From: Desulfuromonas sp.
GTDB lineage: Bacteria > Desulfobacterota > Desulfuromonadia > Desulfuromonadales > Desulfuromonadaceae
Length of the DNA: 33,672 bases
Direction: 5' to 3'
Assembly (NCBI GenBank): GCA_028685815.1
Contig: JAQUDG010000015.1
Location: 1-33,672, forward strand
Positions 1-8,733 of this stretch are shown piece after piece; within the stretch, counting starts at the first letter, position 1; every line of letters begins with the position of its first letter. A program made the translations under genes and the position numbers. The notes beneath the pieces were generated by a model, which ran no database searches, was not told the origin of the DNA, and saw only the letters and a program-made list of their open reading frames with translations.

Positions 1-537
1 CCCTTGCAGATCCATCGCTTCAAGGCTGCGGCGGGTTACGCCACAGTGAACCGTGATGAAATCGACCCCGTCATCCAGGTGTTTCTTGATGCCGTCGAAA
101 ATTTCATCCACGGTCACTTCAACCATGGCTTTCTTTTTCCTAGATACGGTGTCAACCGCGGCTTGATACAAAGGGACACTGCCGATGCAAGCGTTGGTCT
201 GGGCGATAATGGCAGCGCGAATCTCATCTATGGGGCCACCGGTAGACAGGTCCATGATGGCATGCGCCCCGGCAGCTATAGCTACCTTCGCTTTGGCCAG
301 TTCGTTGTCGATGTTGGTATCGTCTTTACTGGTGCCAATATTGGCATTGACCTTGGTTTTGAGTCCTTCGCCAACAGCCAGTGGGATGCCATGGGTATGT
401 TTGACGTTGTGGCAAATGCACACCGTTCCGGCGGCAACACGTTGACGCAGAATTTCAGGATCGATACCTTCAACTTCCGCGGCCTGGCGCAGGGTGGCGG
501 TGATAATCCCCTTGCGGGCAGATTCCATCAGGGTCAT
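1..537 (-). CDS. thiC: Phosphomethylpyrimidine synthase ThiC, N-terminal part (cut by window edge)
   Basis: ThiC is a radical-SAM enzyme that rearranges aminoimidazole ribotide into HMP phosphate, the pyrimidine half of thiamine. The first 179 codons are visible and the frame runs off the left edge. The protein begins MTLMESARKG and contains the conserved HGIPLAVGEG and NANIGTSKDD stretches, then MDLSTGGP and the start of the barrel. It begins directly at the catalytic region, so it is the short form without the extra N-terminal domain of the E. coli enzyme. The start at 537 is set by an AGAGGA Shine-Dalgarno about 8 nt upstream. It lies 15 nt downstream of thiED and is probably co-transcribed from the riboswitch-controlled promoter. 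The Fe-S cysteine motif lies outside the window. The paralogue BzaF (hydroxybenzimidazole synthase) looks similar, but the TPP-riboswitch context favours ThiC. Confidence 0.9.
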   Translation of the reverse strand, partial: MTLMESARKGIITATLRQAAEVEGIDPEILRQRVAAGTVCICHNVKHTHGIPLAVGEGLKTKVNANIGTSKDDTNIDNELAKAKVAIAAGAHAIMDLSTGGPIDEIRAAIIAQTNACIGSVPLYQAAVDTVSRKKKAMVEVTVDEIFDGIKKHLDDGVDFITVHCGVTRRSLEAMDLQG

Positions 538-552
538 TTTATGGGTCCTCTT

Positions 553-2055
553 CTATGGGTGATGTAGGTGACAGCGGAGTTTTTCTGCTGCAACAAAGTG
601 GTTTACCGGGCCATGACCATGGCCAAGTCCCGGAGCTGTGGTTATGGCGGTGTGGATAAATTCTTTGGCGGCGCGGGCGGCATCCGGTAACGCAAACCCC
701 TGAGATAGCAGGGCAGCCAGCGCGGCAGCCATGGTGCAACCGGTGCCGTGGGTATGCACCGAGTCAATGCGCTCTCCCTCTAGGCGGAGCGATTCAGATC
801 CGTAGCGCAGTATATCAATGGGAACTCCATCCATATGCCCACCCTTTACCAACACGTGTGCTGCTCCTAGGTTTTGGAGAGCGCAGGCGGCTTCTTCCAT
901 CCCAGCGATATCAGTTATTTTGATGCCGGTTAAGGTTTCAGCTTCAGGGATGTTCGGGGTCAGCAGATAGGTCTGGGGAAGAATTTCCTCCCTGAATGCG
1001 GTAACGGCTTCAGCTTGAAGCAGGTGGGCACCCCCCTTGGCGATCATGACGGGATCAACCACGCTCAGGGTTGGTGCCTGACTCAGAATTTTTGCCACCG
1101 CGCGGATGATTTCGGTACTAAACAACATGCCGGTTTTAATAACGTCAACGTCGATGTCGTCGAGAACAGATTGCGCCTGTTGCACCACAAAATCCGCTGC
1201 TACGGGATGGATTCCCTGGACCCCGGTGGTGTTCTGGGCGGTAAGGGCAGTAATTGCGCTGCTGGCGTAGCTGCCCAGCAAGGTGATAGTTTTTAAGTCT
1301 GCCTGGATGCCAGCACCACCGCTGGAGTCAGAGCCAGCGATGGTGAGCACGCTCCCAAGGGGTGGAAGAAAATCTGTGTTGCTTTTCATCTGGCGAAACA
1401 TCAGGCTCATTTCACGTGCCGCCACATCCGGACGTGGCGCGTTCATCACGGCGGAGACGACGGCGGCACTGCATGCTCCGTGGCGAATAACTTCGGGAAG
1501 ATTCGCCGCGCAGATGCCACCGATAGCTACCACAGGGATGTTGACCGCGGCACATACACGGGCCAACTCTGAAACGCCTATATGGACGGCGTCACCTTTG
1601 GTGTGTGTAGGGTAGACGCTGCCGCAACCGATGTAGTTGGCTCCCTGCTCCTGTGCTCGCAGGGCATGGACCACATTTTGCGTGGATACGCCAATAATTT
1701 TATCCGGCCCCAACTGTGCCCGAGCCTGAACTACATCGCCATCATCTTGACCGAGGTGTACCCCGTCGGCGTTGGCTTGTCGTGCTAGTTCGACACTGTC
1801 GTTGACAATAAAGCATGCAGCGTAGGTGTGGCACAGTTTTCTGAGTTTTATCGCAGTGCTGAGCTGGCGCGCAAACGGTGAATGTTTGTCGCGTAGTTGC
1901 ACGATGGCGGCCCCACCTTTGAGGGCTAGTCGGGTTGCTGCGAGGATCTCCACCTCCGAGCCATCTGGAGTAATGACATACAGTCCGAGGATTCTGTGTT
2001 TCCGAGTTAGAGTTTGGATTGAAATTTGGGCTGAATTTTCTTCCGCAGGGTGCAT
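553..2055 (-). CDS. thiED: Bifunctional thiamine-phosphate synthase / HMP(-P) kinase (ThiE-ThiD fusion)
   Basis: A 500-residue fusion of two thiamine enzymes. Residues about 20-225 are ThiE: LYVITPDG, then QLRDK with Q53, R55 and K57 in the pyrophosphate/HMP site, DGVHLGQDD near 97-105, and AIGGI near 177-181. Residues about 235-500 are ThiD of the ribokinase fold: TIAGSDSSGGAGIQAD at 238-253, DPVMIAKGG, LLTPN, and the C-terminal HGTGCT anion hole. ThiD phosphorylates HMP-P to HMP-PP, and ThiE joins that to thiazole phosphate, so the fusion holds consecutive steps. The frame stays open upstream to 2112, but that start would sit inside the terminator hairpin of the leader. The ATG at 2055 follows a GGAGG about 12 nt upstream, just after the terminator T-run. 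It is the first gene of thiED-thiC. Confidence 0.95.
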   Translation of the reverse strand: MHPAEENSAQISIQTLTRKHRILGLYVITPDGSEVEILAATRLALKGGAAIVQLRDKHSPFARQLSTAIKLRKLCHTYAACFIVNDSVELARQANADGVHLGQDDGDVVQARAQLGPDKIIGVSTQNVVHALRAQEQGANYIGCGSVYPTHTKGDAVHIGVSELARVCAAVNIPVVAIGGICAANLPEVIRHGACSAAVVSAVMNAPRPDVAAREMSLMFRQMKSNTDFLPPLGSVLTIAGSDSSGGAGIQADLKTITLLGSYASSAITALTAQNTTGVQGIHPVAADFVVQQAQSVLDDIDVDVIKTGMLFSTEIIRAVAKILSQAPTLSVVDPVMIAKGGAHLLQAEAVTAFREEILPQTYLLTPNIPEAETLTGIKITDIAGMEEAACALQNLGAAHVLVKGGHMDGVPIDILRYGSESLRLEGERIDSVHTHGTGCTMAAALAALLSQGFALPDAARAAKEFIHTAITTAPGLGHGHGPVNHFVAAEKLRCHLHHP

Positions 2056-2075
2056 GATGTGTATGTGCCTCCAAT

Positions 2076-2103
2076 AAAAAAACCGCATCTGCAAGAGATG
2101 CGG
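2076..2103 (-). terminator. Intrinsic terminator in the thi leader (riboswitch expression platform)
   Basis: Read on the minus strand, CCGCATCT and AGATGCGG form an 8-bp stem with a 5-nt loop (arms at 2096-2103 and 2083-2090), followed at once by seven T residues (2076-2082). It lies between the TPP aptamer and the thiED ribosome binding site. It is therefore the probable off-state terminator of the riboswitch, pointing to transcriptional attenuation. The GGAGG for thiED begins only a few bases after the T-run. Confidence 0.88.
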
Positions 2104-2130
2104 TGTAAACACGAGAGGATATGTGTGTTT

Positions 2131-2222
2131 CGTGTCGCTTCCCTACGCCGGCATAACCCGGATCAGGTTCCAAGGGTCGCTTCGGTATGAGCTCTCAGTG
2201 GCATTATCCACTCCCCCAGCTT
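2131..2222 (-). promoter_or_regulatory. TPP riboswitch (THI box)
   Basis: The minus strand carries the THI-box landmarks in order: a GGGGGAGT segment near 2212-2218, CTGAGA near 2191-2196, the GAACCTGATC segment and GGTTATGCCGGCGTAGGGAAG ending near 2137. These correspond to the pyrimidine-sensor and pyrophosphate-sensor helices of TPP aptamers. It lies in the 5' leader of thiED-thiC, upstream of an intrinsic terminator. Binding of thiamine pyrophosphate would be expected to favour the terminator. The recognition is by consensus, and the exact P1 boundaries are approximate. Confidence 0.93.
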
Positions 2223-2236
2223 TAGTTTTGCGTGCA

Positions 2237-2265
2237 ACCGTAAGCCATTAGCCGGGGGCTGTCAA
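2237..2265 (-). promoter_or_regulatory. Probable sigma-70 promoter of thiED-thiC
   Basis: On the minus strand a perfect TTGACA (2260-2265) is followed after 17 nt by TACGGT (2237-2242). Transcription would start roughly ten bases before the TPP aptamer, the right place for a riboswitch leader. The -10 box is weak, with 3 of 6 consensus bases, so the assignment rests on the -35 box, the spacing and the position. Confidence 0.6.
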
Positions 2266-2283
2266 CTCCAAGTGCAGAATAAC

Positions 2284-2313
2284 TTTACACCCGTTACGGC
2301 CTCATGGTACAAA
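2284..2313 (+). promoter_or_regulatory. Possible promoter of alr
   Basis: TTTACA (2284-2289) and TACAAA (2308-2313) are separated by 18 nt and point toward alr, back to back with the thi promoter. The match to consensus is moderate, and the leader to the alr start would be about 95 nt. Nothing else gene-like is seen between the thi leader and alr. Confidence 0.4.
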
Positions 2314-2414
2314 AACCCGTTCGCCTCGAGGATGTTCACCCTCTTTGCTTGTGAACCTCCTTTCCTATTGTGTTTAGTAACCTAAATCCTATCAAGTGTT
2401 TCTTATTCCTGACC

Positions 2415-3656
2415 ATGCACTATGCACATCGTCCAACCAGAGTAGAAATAGATTTAGGCGCTCTGCGCCATAATTTCACGCAGCTGCGCCGCAGTCTTAA
2501 TGCTGGCATCGCATCTGGGCATAATCATGCCAGAGGGGCCGATGCGGCCAAGGCTAATGTAGAGGTGCTGGCCGTGGTAAAGGCCGACGCATATGGACAT
2601 GGTGCGGTGCCTGTTGCCCAGACCTTGCAGGATGCCGGTGTCTCCATGTTCGGGGTCGCCATCGCCGAAGAAGGGCTGGAATTGCGCCGCGCCGGTATCG
2701 TACAACCAATCTTGATGTTGGGTGGAGCTTGGCCCGGTCAAGAAGATGTGGTGCTCTCGGAACAGATGCATACCGCTGTATTCGAGCTTGATCAACTCGA
2801 GCGCCTTAACTGTGCGGCCACGCGTCAAGGGCGGCGTTGCAACTGTCATATCAAGCTGGATACTGGGATGGGACGTCTGGGGCTTCAGCCTGAAGAATTA
2901 CCCCCTTTTCTAGCCGAATTAAAGCATTACCCTAACGTTGATATTGTAGGGGTTATGAGCCATCTTGCCTTGGCAGATGAGCCAGAAAGTCCCCTCAACG
3001 CTAGGCAGATGGAGATCTTTGCGCGTGGGGTGGAACAGATTCGTGCTGAGGGTTATGCGCCGCGTTATATCCATGCCTTCAACAGCGCCGCCAGTTTTTC
3101 CCCTCCGTGCCCCATGTGTAATCTAGTGCGCCCAGGGCTTGCCCTGTATGGCGGACAGCCTCTGGCCGATACACGCCTAGACTTGCGTCCGGTTATGAAT
3201 TTTAGAAGTAAAATTGCTCACTTGAAGTGGATTCCGGTCGGACGGGGAGTCTCTTATGGGCAACATTTTATCGCCACTAGACCAACCTTGATCGCAGCTG
3301 TACCCGTGGGCTACGCTGATGGTTACAATCGCCTGCTCTCCAATGGATTTGAGGCTATTGTGGGGAGGCGAAAAGTACCAGTGGCCGGCAATGTGTGCAT
3401 GGACTGGATTATGCTCGATGTCACCGATGTGCCCGATGTCGCGGTGCATGATGATGTCACTCTGCTGGGCTGTGAAGATGAGGTCTGTGTGTTTGCCGAA
3501 GATTGGGCCGAACGTATTGGCTCCATCTCTTACGAGGTGTTCTGTCAGGTGAGTAAACGGGTGCCGCGGGTGTATCTACCTGGTTCCGCCCCTGGCCCCG
3601 CGACTGCAATCACTGCAGCTTCAACCACGCTTGAATTTCGAGGAAGTCATGCCTGA
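2415..3656 (+). CDS. alr: Alanine racemase
   Basis: A PLP-dependent racemase that converts L-alanine to D-alanine for peptidoglycan precursors. The protein opens with RPTRVEIDLGALRHN, and the PLP lysine lies in AVVKADAYGHG (K56). Further family landmarks are KLDTGMGRLG, the SHLA segment, the NSAA segment and VRPGLALYG. The C-terminal domain carries the catalytic-tyrosine region GVSYGQ, then VGYADGYNR and GNVCMDWIMLD. Residues about 28-48 form a slightly long alanine- and histidine-containing insertion. The start at 2415 is chosen because homologues begin about six residues before EIDL. An in-frame GTG at 2370 would add 15 residues, and neither has a good Shine-Dalgarno. The next gene starts inside its last codons, so the two are likely translationally coupled. 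Confidence 0.95.
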   Translation: MHYAHRPTRVEIDLGALRHNFTQLRRSLNAGIASGHNHARGADAAKANVEVLAVVKADAYGHGAVPVAQTLQDAGVSMFGVAIAEEGLELRRAGIVQPILMLGGAWPGQEDVVLSEQMHTAVFELDQLERLNCAATRQGRRCNCHIKLDTGMGRLGLQPEELPPFLAELKHYPNVDIVGVMSHLALADEPESPLNARQMEIFARGVEQIRAEGYAPRYIHAFNSAASFSPPCPMCNLVRPGLALYGGQPLADTRLDLRPVMNFRSKIAHLKWIPVGRGVSYGQHFIATRPTLIAAVPVGYADGYNRLLSNGFEAIVGRRKVPVAGNVCMDWIMLDVTDVPDVAVHDDVTLLGCEDEVCVFAEDWAERIGSISYEVFCQVSKRVPRVYLPGSAPGPATAITAASTTLEFRGSHA

Positions 3657-4920
3657 TTATCGCCAGAAGGAACAACATGTAATGCTCGCCCTCGATCTGG
3701 GTACCACCACCCTTGGTGGTCAACTGGTAGATGCAGCAGGGCAGATTGTGGCGCAAGCCTCTATCTTCAACCCACAGCATCCATTCGGCCACGATATTAT
3801 CCGCCGCCTAGAACATGCAGCGCAACCAAGTGGCAGGCAGGAGCTGCAGCATGCCCTGTTTTGCGGAATTGCCGAGTTATTGGCTGTATTACTTAAAGAC
3901 AGCGGGGTTGAGGCCCAGGCAATTTCGAGTGCGGTGGCGGCGGGAAATTCCGGCATCACCCTAATGGCGCGGGGGGGAGACCCCACTGGTCTTCTGCGTC
4001 CGCCGTATCGTCCAGACAGCTGTGATGGCGTTACCCTGACGGTAGATACGCTGCCGGTTCCGCTATTTTTGTTCCCCTTGGCGGGGGGCTACGTTGGGGG
4101 TGATCTGCTTGCGGTGCTGTATGGTCTGGGTAATCCTGGTGCTGGTTCCCTTGTCGTGGATGTGGGAACCAACGCGGAGATGGCCCTGTTCGATGGAGAG
4201 CGCTGGCTTGTAACCTCAGTGGCCGCTGGCCCCGCTTTCGAGGGTGGAAACATCAGTTGCGGTATGTCGGCGCGCAGTGGGGCTATTCGTGGCGTACATC
4301 TTGAGGATGAACGCTTCTGCTTTGAAATTATCTCTGCCCCAGAGGGTTCAGGCGCGCACGTAGCGCCGCGCGGGCTGTGTGGCAGCGCCGTGGTTGAAGC
4401 CTTGGTCGCGGGGCTGCAGTCAGGTTTGGTGGGCCGTGATGGCACCCTTGCGGACCCCGATGATGTAGCGACAAGCCTTGCGCGCTATCTGGGGGTAGAG
4501 GATAGCGCGCAAGGGCAACAGGCATATCTGCGCTTATACCGCGATGCCGGTGTGGATTTGCGTCTGAGTCAGGAAGATATCCGCCAGCTTCAACTTGCGA
4601 AAGGGGCGGTACATGCCGGGGCACAATGCTTGGTGGAGCGCGCAGGAGTTGATCCTGCATCAATTGAACGCGTGTATATTACCGGGGCTCTGGGTGCAGC
4701 CATACGCCCAGAAATGTTGAAAGAAATTGCGCTGCTGCCGGAATATATGATAGAAAAGGTTGTGTTTAGCCCCGATGGAGTGCTCGGCGGTCTAGTGCAG
4801 TTTCTCAATGACAAAGACTCCGACCTTACCTTAAAAAAACTGCGTGAGAGGATCACTCTATACCCCCTTTCCGGCACCCCAGCATTTGAACGTGCTTTTG
4901 TGGGCGCCCTGAATTTTTAA
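3649..4920 (+). CDS. ASKHA-domain (DUF4445) protein, corrinoid-activator-like, without ferredoxin domain
   Basis: The protein belongs to the DUF4445/ASKHA ATPase family, whose characterised members (RACo, RamA) use ATP to reductively reactivate corrinoid proteins. Visible hallmarks are the phosphate-1 loop ALDLGTTTLGG at the N-terminus, VVDVGTNAEMALFDG, AGPAFEGGNISCG, GLCGSAVVEAL, DIRQLQLAKGAVHAG and YITGALGAA. Known members carry a 2Fe-2S ferredoxin domain and are much longer. This one starts directly at the actin-like domain, with about 413-423 residues and no CxxC cluster, so it would need a separate electron donor. The ATG at 3649 overlaps the alr stop by 8 nt behind GAGGAA. An ATG at 3679 behind AAGGA with 10-nt spacing is an equally good start. 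The true substrate is unknown. Confidence 0.8.
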   Translation: MPDYRQKEQHVMLALDLGTTTLGGQLVDAAGQIVAQASIFNPQHPFGHDIIRRLEHAAQPSGRQELQHALFCGIAELLAVLLKDSGVEAQAISSAVAAGNSGITLMARGGDPTGLLRPPYRPDSCDGVTLTVDTLPVPLFLFPLAGGYVGGDLLAVLYGLGNPGAGSLVVDVGTNAEMALFDGERWLVTSVAAGPAFEGGNISCGMSARSGAIRGVHLEDERFCFEIISAPEGSGAHVAPRGLCGSAVVEALVAGLQSGLVGRDGTLADPDDVATSLARYLGVEDSAQGQQAYLRLYRDAGVDLRLSQEDIRQLQLAKGAVHAGAQCLVERAGVDPASIERVYITGALGAAIRPEMLKEIALLPEYMIEKVVFSPDGVLGGLVQFLNDKDSDLTLKKLRERITLYPLSGTPAFERAFVGALNF

Positions 4921-5065
4921 ATATTTACCACCCGTCTCTCCCGAAAGAACTCCTTGTGTATGAAGGATAGCACCACTGAAGGGGGAATTTCCTTGTCTGT
5001 TATCGGAGAAACACGTAAACATAAGTGCCTTGGTCTGAATAGGTGGATACGGACAAATTTTTAAG

Positions 5066-5071
5066 TATAAT
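5066..5071 (+). promoter_or_regulatory. Candidate -10 box upstream of purH
   Basis: A perfect TATAAT lies 27 nt before the purH start in an AT-rich stretch. No good -35 hexamer sits at 16-18 nt; the best is GTGGAT. It could be a weak or activator-dependent promoter. The rest of the 178-nt gap after the ASKHA gene shows no convincing terminator or small gene. Confidence 0.4.
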
Positions 5072-5098
5072 CTTTAATATTACGAGAGAAGGTTCGAC

Positions 5099-6664
5099 AT
5101 GGCTGTTATCAAACGTGCACTGATAAGTGTTTCCGATAAAGAGGGAATCGTAGAGTTTGCCCGCGTTCTATCCGATTTTGGGGTAGAGATCCTCTCTACC
5201 GGAGGGACTGCAACTTTATTGCGGAATGAGGGGTTGACGGTAAAAGACGTTTCTGACTACACCGGATTTCCCGAAATGCTCGATGGTCGGGTGAAAACCC
5301 TGCATCCAAAGGTGCATGGCGCTCTATTGGGAATACGCGATAACCCAGCGCATGTCGCTAAAATGGCAGAACATGGCATTGAGCCCATCGATATGGTTGT
5401 GGTTAATTTGTATCCCTTCGAAGCCACCGTGGCCAAAGAGGGCTGCACCCTGGAAGACGCGATAGAAAATATCGACATCGGTGGCCCCACCATGTTGCGC
5501 AGCGCAGCTAAAAATAATCGTTTTGTCACGGTTGTGGTGGATAGCGCTGATTATGCCTCAGTGATCGAAGAGATGCGCGCCAGCGGTGGTTCAGTATCCG
5601 AGCAGAGCAATTTTCGTCTGGCAGTGAAGGTGTATCAGCACACAGCTGCATACGACGGTGCCATCTCCAACTGGCTCGGTTGCCGTATCGGTACAGAACA
5701 AACCCATTTCCCCGAGACGCTGTCACTGCAGTTTCAGCAGAAGCAGGTGATGCGCTACGGCGAAAACCCGCATCAGGATGCCGCATTCTATGTAGAAAAG
5801 GGCAATACCCAAGCAAACATAGCTACGGCAACGCAACTGCAGGGCAAGGAGCTGTCGTATAATAATATTGCCGATACCGATGCGGCGCTGGAGTGCATTA
5901 AACAGTTTGGCGAGTCCCCAGCTTGTGTCATTGTCAAGCACGCCAACCCGTGCGGTGTCGCGATGGCGGAAGATTTGCTCACCGCTTACGAGCGCGCATT
6001 TAGTACCGATAGTGAATCCGCCTTTGGTGGTATTATCGCCTTCAATCGCACCCTCGACGAGGCCACTGCTAAGGCGATCGTAGAGCGCCAATTTGTAGAG
6101 GTGATTATCGCACCCAAGATTAGTGCCGAAGCCCTTGAAGTGATTAAGGCCAAGAAAAATGTGCGCCTGCTCGAATGTGGTTCCTGGGCCGGACAGAATC
6201 AGACTCGGCTTGAATACAAACGGGTCAATGGTGGCCTGCTGGTGCAGGACGTGGACGCAGACCTCACCGCGGAAATGGAGGTGGTTACCAAACGCCAGCC
6301 CACCGAAAAAGAGATGGAAGACATGTTGTTCAGCTGGAGGGTGGCAAAGTTCGTGAAATCAAATGCCATCGTCTACGCCCGTGACAACATGACCATCGGT
6401 GTGGGTGCCGGTCAAATGAGTCGGGTGAATTCAGCGCGGATTGCAGCCATCAAGGCAGAACAAGCTGGTCTGGCAGTTAAGGGCTCAGCTATGGCGTCGG
6501 ATGCGTTCTTTCCGTTTCGCGATGGTCTAGATAATGCCGCCAAAGAAGGGGTGACCGCAGTTATCCAACCGGGCGGTTCGATCCGCGATCAGGAGGTTAT
6601 TGACGCTGCTGATGAACATGGTATCGCCATGGTGTTTACCGGCATGCGCCATTTCCGTCACTAG
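5099..6664 (+). CDS. purH: Bifunctional AICAR formyltransferase / IMP cyclohydrolase
   Basis: PurH catalyses the last two steps of de novo IMP synthesis: formylation of AICAR and ring closure. The 521-residue length is typical. The N-terminal MGS-like cyclohydrolase domain (about 1-190) shows [16 protein letters not shown] and [17 protein letters not shown]. The C-terminal transformylase domain has RYGENPHQ, the catalytic lysine and histidine in [21 protein letters not shown], and the C-terminal signature around SDAFFPFRD followed by the [13 protein letters not shown] segment. The start at 5099 has AGAAGG six bases upstream. It is first in a purH-purD-purE run with gaps of about 100 nt. Confidence 0.97.
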   Translation: MAVIKRALISVSDKEGIVEFARVLSDFGVEILSTGGTATLLRNEGLTVKDVSDYTGFPEMLDGRVKTLHPKVHGALLGIRDNPAHVAKMAEHGIEPIDMVVVNLYPFEATVAKEGCTLEDAIENIDIGGPTMLRSAAKNNRFVTVVVDSADYASVIEEMRASGGSVSEQSNFRLAVKVYQHTAAYDGAISNWLGCRIGTEQTHFPETLSLQFQQKQVMRYGENPHQDAAFYVEKGNTQANIATATQLQGKELSYNNIADTDAALECIKQFGESPACVIVKHANPCGVAMAEDLLTAYERAFSTDSESAFGGIIAFNRTLDEATAKAIVERQFVEVIIAPKISAEALEVIKAKKNVRLLECGSWAGQNQTRLEYKRVNGGLLVQDVDADLTAEMEVVTKRQPTEKEMEDMLFSWRVAKFVKSNAIVYARDNMTIGVGAGQMSRVNSARIAAIKAEQAGLAVKGSAMASDAFFPFRDGLDNAAKEGVTAVIQPGGSIRDQEVIDAADEHGIAMVFTGMRHFRH

Positions 6665-6765
6665 TAGGAAATTTCAAGTCATTAGTTCAAAGAGTATATG
6701 AAATATTACCTAACCCTTAGCAGGTCCAAGGTTGTGTGAAGTTAGGGCTATAAATGGAGCGTTCA

Positions 6766-8040
6766 ATGAATATTCTGGTCGTAGGTGGTGGAGGGCGCGA
6801 ACATGCCCTAATCTGGAAGATGGCGCAGTCACCGCTGGTGAAAAAAATATTTTGCGCGCCGGGTAATCCTGGAATCAGTGAATTGGCACAGTTGGTTCCT
6901 TTGGCCGTTGATGATATCGAGGGGCTGTATAATTTTGCGCGTGAAAACGCTATCGATCTGACCGTGGTTGGTCCAGAGCTCCCCTTAACCCTAGGGATAG
7001 CCGATCGATTCCGTGCCGGCGGGCTGGATCTATTCGGGCCGAGCGAAGCAGCAGCACAACTGGAGGGAAGCAAGAGCTTTTCCAAAGATCTGATGCTTAA
7101 ATATTCTATCCCCACTGCGGCCTATGCAGCGTTTACCGAGCGCGATGCCGCCGTGGCATATATAAAAGAGCAGGGCGCACCTATCGTAGTGAAAGCTGAT
7201 GGTCTAGCGGCGGGCAAGGGGGTTATCCTCGCTCAGACCGTAGCAGAGGCCATCGCTGCAGTGGATGAGATTCTGCTGCAGGGTAAGTTTGGCGCTGCGG
7301 GGGACTCGGTGGTTATTGAGGAGTTCCTGTACGGTGAGGAGGCTTCGTTTTTTGCCTTTACCGACGGTAAAAATATTCTCCCCTTGGCATCGGCGCAGGA
7401 TCACAAGCAAATCTTTGATGCAGATCAAGGACCAAATACTGGAGGTATGGGAGCTTATTCTCCCGCTCCGGTGGTTACTGATGCCCTGTATGAGCGCATT
7501 GTCACCGAAGTGGTCCAACCCACCATTGATGGTATGGCGGCAGAAGGGACCCCGTATCAAGGGATTCTGTTTGTTGGGCTGATGATCGACGGGGGCGACT
7601 TTAAGGTGCTCGAATACAACGCGCGCTTCGGCGATCCCGAGGCCCAGCCCCTATTGTGCCGCATGAAATCGGACTTGGTGCCGGTGTTACAAGCCTGCGC
7701 GCGTGGCGAGCTCACCGTTTCAGAGTTGGAGTGGCACGACCGTGCTGCGGTGTGTGTCGTTCTGGCTGCGTCCGGGTATCCTGACGCCTATCCTAAAGGG
7801 GACGAGATTCACGGGATTGACGCGGCCAATGCCCTTGAGGGGGTGCAGGTGTTTCAAGCTGGAACCGCCTTGCGGGATGGCAAGATTGTAACTGCCGGCG
7901 GGCGGGTGCTTGGAGTTACCGGTTGGGCTGAGACCATCGAGGCTGCTATCCAAAAGGCGTATGGCGGAGCTGACCTGATAAGCTGGAATGGCATGCAGAT
8001 GCGGCGCGATATTGGGCAAAAAGCCCTGCGCCGACGCTAG
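6766..8040 (+). CDS. purD: Phosphoribosylamine-glycine ligase (GAR synthetase)
   Basis: PurD is an ATP-grasp ligase joining phosphoribosylamine and glycine to give GAR, the second step of purine synthesis. The 424-residue protein begins MNILVVGGGGREHAL and shows APGNPG, VGPELPL, EGSKSFSK, the ATP-grasp lysine and glycine loop around VVKADGLAAGKGV, the EEFL-GEEASF stretch, QDHKQ, PNTGGMGAY, and the metal-binding region YNARFGDPEAQP. An ATG at 6754 is also in frame, but 6766 is preferred because it matches family starts and has GGAG about seven bases upstream. It lies about 100 nt after purH and is probably part of the same transcript. Confidence 0.96.
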   Translation: MNILVVGGGGREHALIWKMAQSPLVKKIFCAPGNPGISELAQLVPLAVDDIEGLYNFARENAIDLTVVGPELPLTLGIADRFRAGGLDLFGPSEAAAQLEGSKSFSKDLMLKYSIPTAAYAAFTERDAAVAYIKEQGAPIVVKADGLAAGKGVILAQTVAEAIAAVDEILLQGKFGAAGDSVVIEEFLYGEEASFFAFTDGKNILPLASAQDHKQIFDADQGPNTGGMGAYSPAPVVTDALYERIVTEVVQPTIDGMAAEGTPYQGILFVGLMIDGGDFKVLEYNARFGDPEAQPLLCRMKSDLVPVLQACARGELTVSELEWHDRAAVCVVLAASGYPDAYPKGDEIHGIDAANALEGVQVFQAGTALRDGKIVTAGGRVLGVTGWAETIEAAIQKAYGGADLISWNGMQMRRDIGQKALRRR

Positions 8041-8154
8041 TTTTATTAAGAGTTTAAGCAGGTTTGGAAGAAACCCCTTTTTGTATATTGAGCTCTGCCA
8101 CGTAACCATAAACCTACCTCCTCAGATGGAGGCGACAGATTAAGGATGTATCCC

Positions 8155-8673
8155 ATGGGAAAACCGCTGATTGGAATACTGATGGGGAGTGATTCCGACT
8201 ATGAGGTGATGCGCGAAGCTGCGCAGGCGCTGCAGGAATTTGACGTGCCCTTTGAAATGCTCGTCACCAGCGCACACCGTTCTCCGCAGCGCACCTCTGA
8301 GTATGTTGTCAGCGCACGCGCACGTGGAATCCGGGCCCTGATTGTTGGTGCCGGTGCTGCGGCGCATCTGGCCGGAGTTGTAGCTGCTGAAACAACCCTA
8401 CCGGTTATTGCGGTTCCCATTGATAGTACAGCGTTAAAAGGGCTCGATGCATTACTGGCCACGGTACAGATGCCGGGGGGGATTCCTGTGGCGACTATGG
8501 CCATAGGCAAGGCGGGAGCAAAGAACGCCGGGCTGTTTGCGGTACAGCTATTGGCGGTCACCGATCAGGCTTTGGCTGAACGTATGGCCAAGGCGCGTAC
8601 CCTCATGGCAGAAGCAGTTGCCGAGAAAAGTGAGAGGCTGCAGCAGCGTCTGAGAGCAGACGGACTGCTGTAA
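8155..8673 (+). CDS. purE: N5-carboxyaminoimidazole ribonucleotide mutase, class I
   Basis: PurE converts N5-CAIR to CAIR in de novo purine synthesis. The 172-residue protein has the class I signatures GILMGSDSD near the N-terminus and VTSAHRSP with the active-site histidine, then GAGAAAHLAG and a C-terminal helix. No purK is next to it, so N5-CAIR must be made from elsewhere in the genome. The ATG at 8155 is preferred because AAGGA sits about eight bases upstream. The ATG three codons earlier (8146) has that same sequence directly abutting it. A CCTCC-6nt-GGAGG hairpin at 8117-8132 lies in the leader and hides a perfect Shine-Dalgarno-like sequence. Confidence 0.95.
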   Translation: MGKPLIGILMGSDSDYEVMREAAQALQEFDVPFEMLVTSAHRSPQRTSEYVVSARARGIRALIVGAGAAAHLAGVVAAETTLPVIAVPIDSTALKGLDALLATVQMPGGIPVATMAIGKAGAKNAGLFAVQLLAVTDQALAERMAKARTLMAEAVAEKSERLQQRLRADGLL

Positions 8674-8733
8674 TTATCATAAGCGCTGGCGCGACGGAGG
8701 CGGCGCCTGCACCAGCGAAGGAGAATCAGGACC

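Noticed and set aside
4-567. Plus-strand open frame of 187 codons at the left edge
   Set aside because: It is antisense to thiC, whose protein is conserved and has a proper ribosome site.
2056-2112. Longer N-terminus for thiED beginning at 2112
   Set aside because: It would start before the riboswitch terminator hairpin and its codons are that hairpin and T-run; the ribosome site GGAGG is downstream of it.
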